From NCBI RefSeq assembly GCF_001642835.1, contig NZ_LXEI01000003.1, positions 238,368 through 302,367 on the forward strand: a DNA stretch of 64,000 bases. Direction: 5' to 3'. The notes below the pieces were generated by a model. It was not told the origin of the DNA, searched no databases, and saw nothing but the letters and a program-made list of their open reading frames with translations. Below are positions 63,273 to 64,000 of the stretch, piece by piece. Every line of letters begins with the position of its first letter. Position 1 is the first letter of the stretch. A program made the translations under genes and the position numbers. Source of the DNA: Pseudotamlana agarivorans (lineage in GTDB: Bacteria; Bacteroidota; Bacteroidia; Flavobacteriales; Flavobacteriaceae).

Positions 63273-63562
63273 TTTGTTAAAATTTCATGTATTTCAGCGA
63301 TTATAAGCCCCTTTTTTTTGAGGACTTAATAATTTAAAATATTTGTAATTATATTAGAACGCTGAATGATTAACAAATTGCTTCTTTATTTCCTTAAAAA
63401 ATCATTCATGGCTATTTCCTAGCCATTTCCTCTCAATATCCATACGCTAATGGTCGTGTTTTATGCGCGTCCTCAATGTTTATTAAGTGCTTTTTAGTAT
63501 CTAAAAATTAGAGTATCTGTGCTTTAATTGAATATTATATATAATAACTTAAAACCGAAAAA

Positions 63563-63709
63563 ATGAAAATTCTTAAAATCACATTAGTAGTAGCAGTCTT
63601 TATTACTTTATTCACGTCTTGTGCCGAGCAAGATGTCCACGAGGAAGACATTCTTATCGTCAAGCAATCGACGACCTTAATCAATAGTGGGAATGTAATC
63701 GAGCGTTAA
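63563..63709 (+). CDS. 48-aa lipoprotein, array member 1
   Basis: 48 residues, too short for most gene callers. Lipoprotein signal MKILKITLVVAVFITLFTSC with Cys20; the mature peptide is 29 residues, acidic at first (AEQDVHEEDILIV) and ending GNVIER. Start is fixed by the leader ACCGAAAAA and by identity with the next two copies. No known family is recognised. The gap before it (63273-63562) has no other gene. Confidence 0.7.
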   Translation: MKILKITLVVAVFITLFTSCAEQDVHEEDILIVKQSTTLINSGNVIER

Positions 63710-63759
63710 TCTCTAAAAAAAACATTATTAATTGCAATTAAAAACCAAAATTACGAAAA

Positions 63760-63906
63760 ATGAAAATTCTTAAAATCACCTTATTAATAGCAACCTTCAT
63801 TACTTTTCTTTCATCTTGTACTGAGCAAGATCTTCATGAAGACGACATGCTAACCGACGAAGAAACAACGATCTTAGTCATAGGAGGAAACGTAGTTGAG
63901 CGCTAA
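63760..63906 (+). CDS. 48-aa lipoprotein, array member 2
   Basis: 48 residues, MKILKITLLIATFITFLSSC then TEQDLHEDDMLTDEETTI and ending GNVVER. Same length, same Cys20, same acidic middle and same C-terminal tail as member 1, 197 bp downstream of it, with the shared leader TTACGAAAA. The signal is nearly identical in DNA and protein, the middle less so, which points to selection on both ends. Confidence 0.7.
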   Translation: MKILKITLLIATFITFLSSCTEQDLHEDDMLTDEETTILVIGGNVVER

Positions 63907-63952
63907 TTCCGAAAAAACAAACATCTCTAATATCAATTTAAAATTACGAAAA

Positions 63953-64000
63953 ATGAAAATTCTTAAAATCACCTTATTAATAGCAGCCTTCATTACATTA
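63953..64000 (+). CDS. 48-aa lipoprotein array member 3, cut by window end
   Basis: The first 16 codons (MKILKITLLIAAFITL) are seen, 193 bp after member 2 and with the same leader. The array continues beyond the window. Confidence 0.65.
   Translation, partial: MKILKITLLIAAFITL

Noticed and set aside
63273..63562. CRISPR-like repetition near the right end
   Set aside because: The repeated units are coding leaders and signal peptides about 195 bp apart, not short repeats with spacers.

Overview
The window is AT-rich chromosomal DNA from a marine Bacteroidetes, almost certainly a member of the Flavobacteriaceae. Four signs support this: SusC/SusD pairs, C-terminal type IX secretion (T9SS) sorting domains on the secreted enzymes, the Bacteroidetes promoter layout (TTTG, 19-21 bp, TAnnTTTG), and short A-rich leaders without a clear Shine-Dalgarno. 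I cannot fix the genus from sequence alone. No integrase, transposase, CRISPR array or rRNA gene was seen.

Layout. (1) 1-7.4 kb: a TonB-dependent receptor (cut by the window edge), divergent from a six-gene operon with an ankyrin protein, DUF proteins and a PepSY/flavodoxin/FAD membrane reductase. It looks like a reductive metal or siderophore uptake locus, with a 17-bp near-palindrome between the divergent promoters. (2) 7.5-7.9 kb: a small MliC-like lipoprotein. (3) 8.1-36.8 kb: a complete alginate utilisation locus. It holds two secreted multidomain PL6 lyases, a secreted non-catalytic protein, a PL6 lipoprotein, a PL17 oligoalginate lyase, then SusC, SusD, two surface glycan-binding lipoproteins and a PL7 lyase. 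These are followed by a GntR/FadR-type repressor (AusR-like), an MFS uronate transporter and an SDR reductase, a LacI regulator, and KDG kinase, a phosphofructokinase with PPi-type active-site residues, and KDPG aldolase. (4) 37-54.7 kb: mostly housekeeping genes, namely a 1151-aa protein that may be PPi-dependent PEP carboxykinase, glutaryl-CoA dehydrogenase, TrmN6, RimM, S16, a lactonase-fold protein, DnaE with a fused exonuclease, thioredoxin, ClpP and a DUF58 protein. Two ferritin-like DUF2383 proteins are among them. (5) 54.8-61.8 kb: tRNA-Asp, then a 5.5-kb block bounded by 64-bp direct repeats (HupE/UreJ-like, DUF6702, a 1317-aa phosphoesterase), then an Omp85-like barrel. (6) 62.3 kb to the end: a second LacI regulator and a tandem array of 48-aa lipoproteins that runs off the window.

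How the alginate genes work together: PL6 and PL7 enzymes cut polymer at or outside the outer membrane; SusC/SusD and the surface binding proteins capture and import oligomers; PL6 and PL17 lipoproteins reduce them to unsaturated monouronate, which becomes DEH. The MFS transporter takes DEH across the inner membrane, the SDR reduces it to KDG, KdgK phosphorylates it, and the aldolase yields pyruvate and glyceraldehyde 3-phosphate. Five promoters (two secreted PL6, the secreted binding protein, PL17 and susC) carry the same palindromic array of TGGTnnACCA-type sites overlapping the -7 box, the expected target of the GntR repressor. The LacI gene and the kdgK operon share a different palindrome, GCTTAA(A/T)CGTTTAAGC, so the locus appears to have two regulatory layers.

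The strongest leads for something new are: a module shared by the secreted binding protein and a surface lipoprotein, the tandem 48-aa lipoproteins, the PPi-type phosphofructokinase near a possible PPi-type PEPCK, and the 1317-aa phosphoesterase with seven copies of an undescribed repeat.
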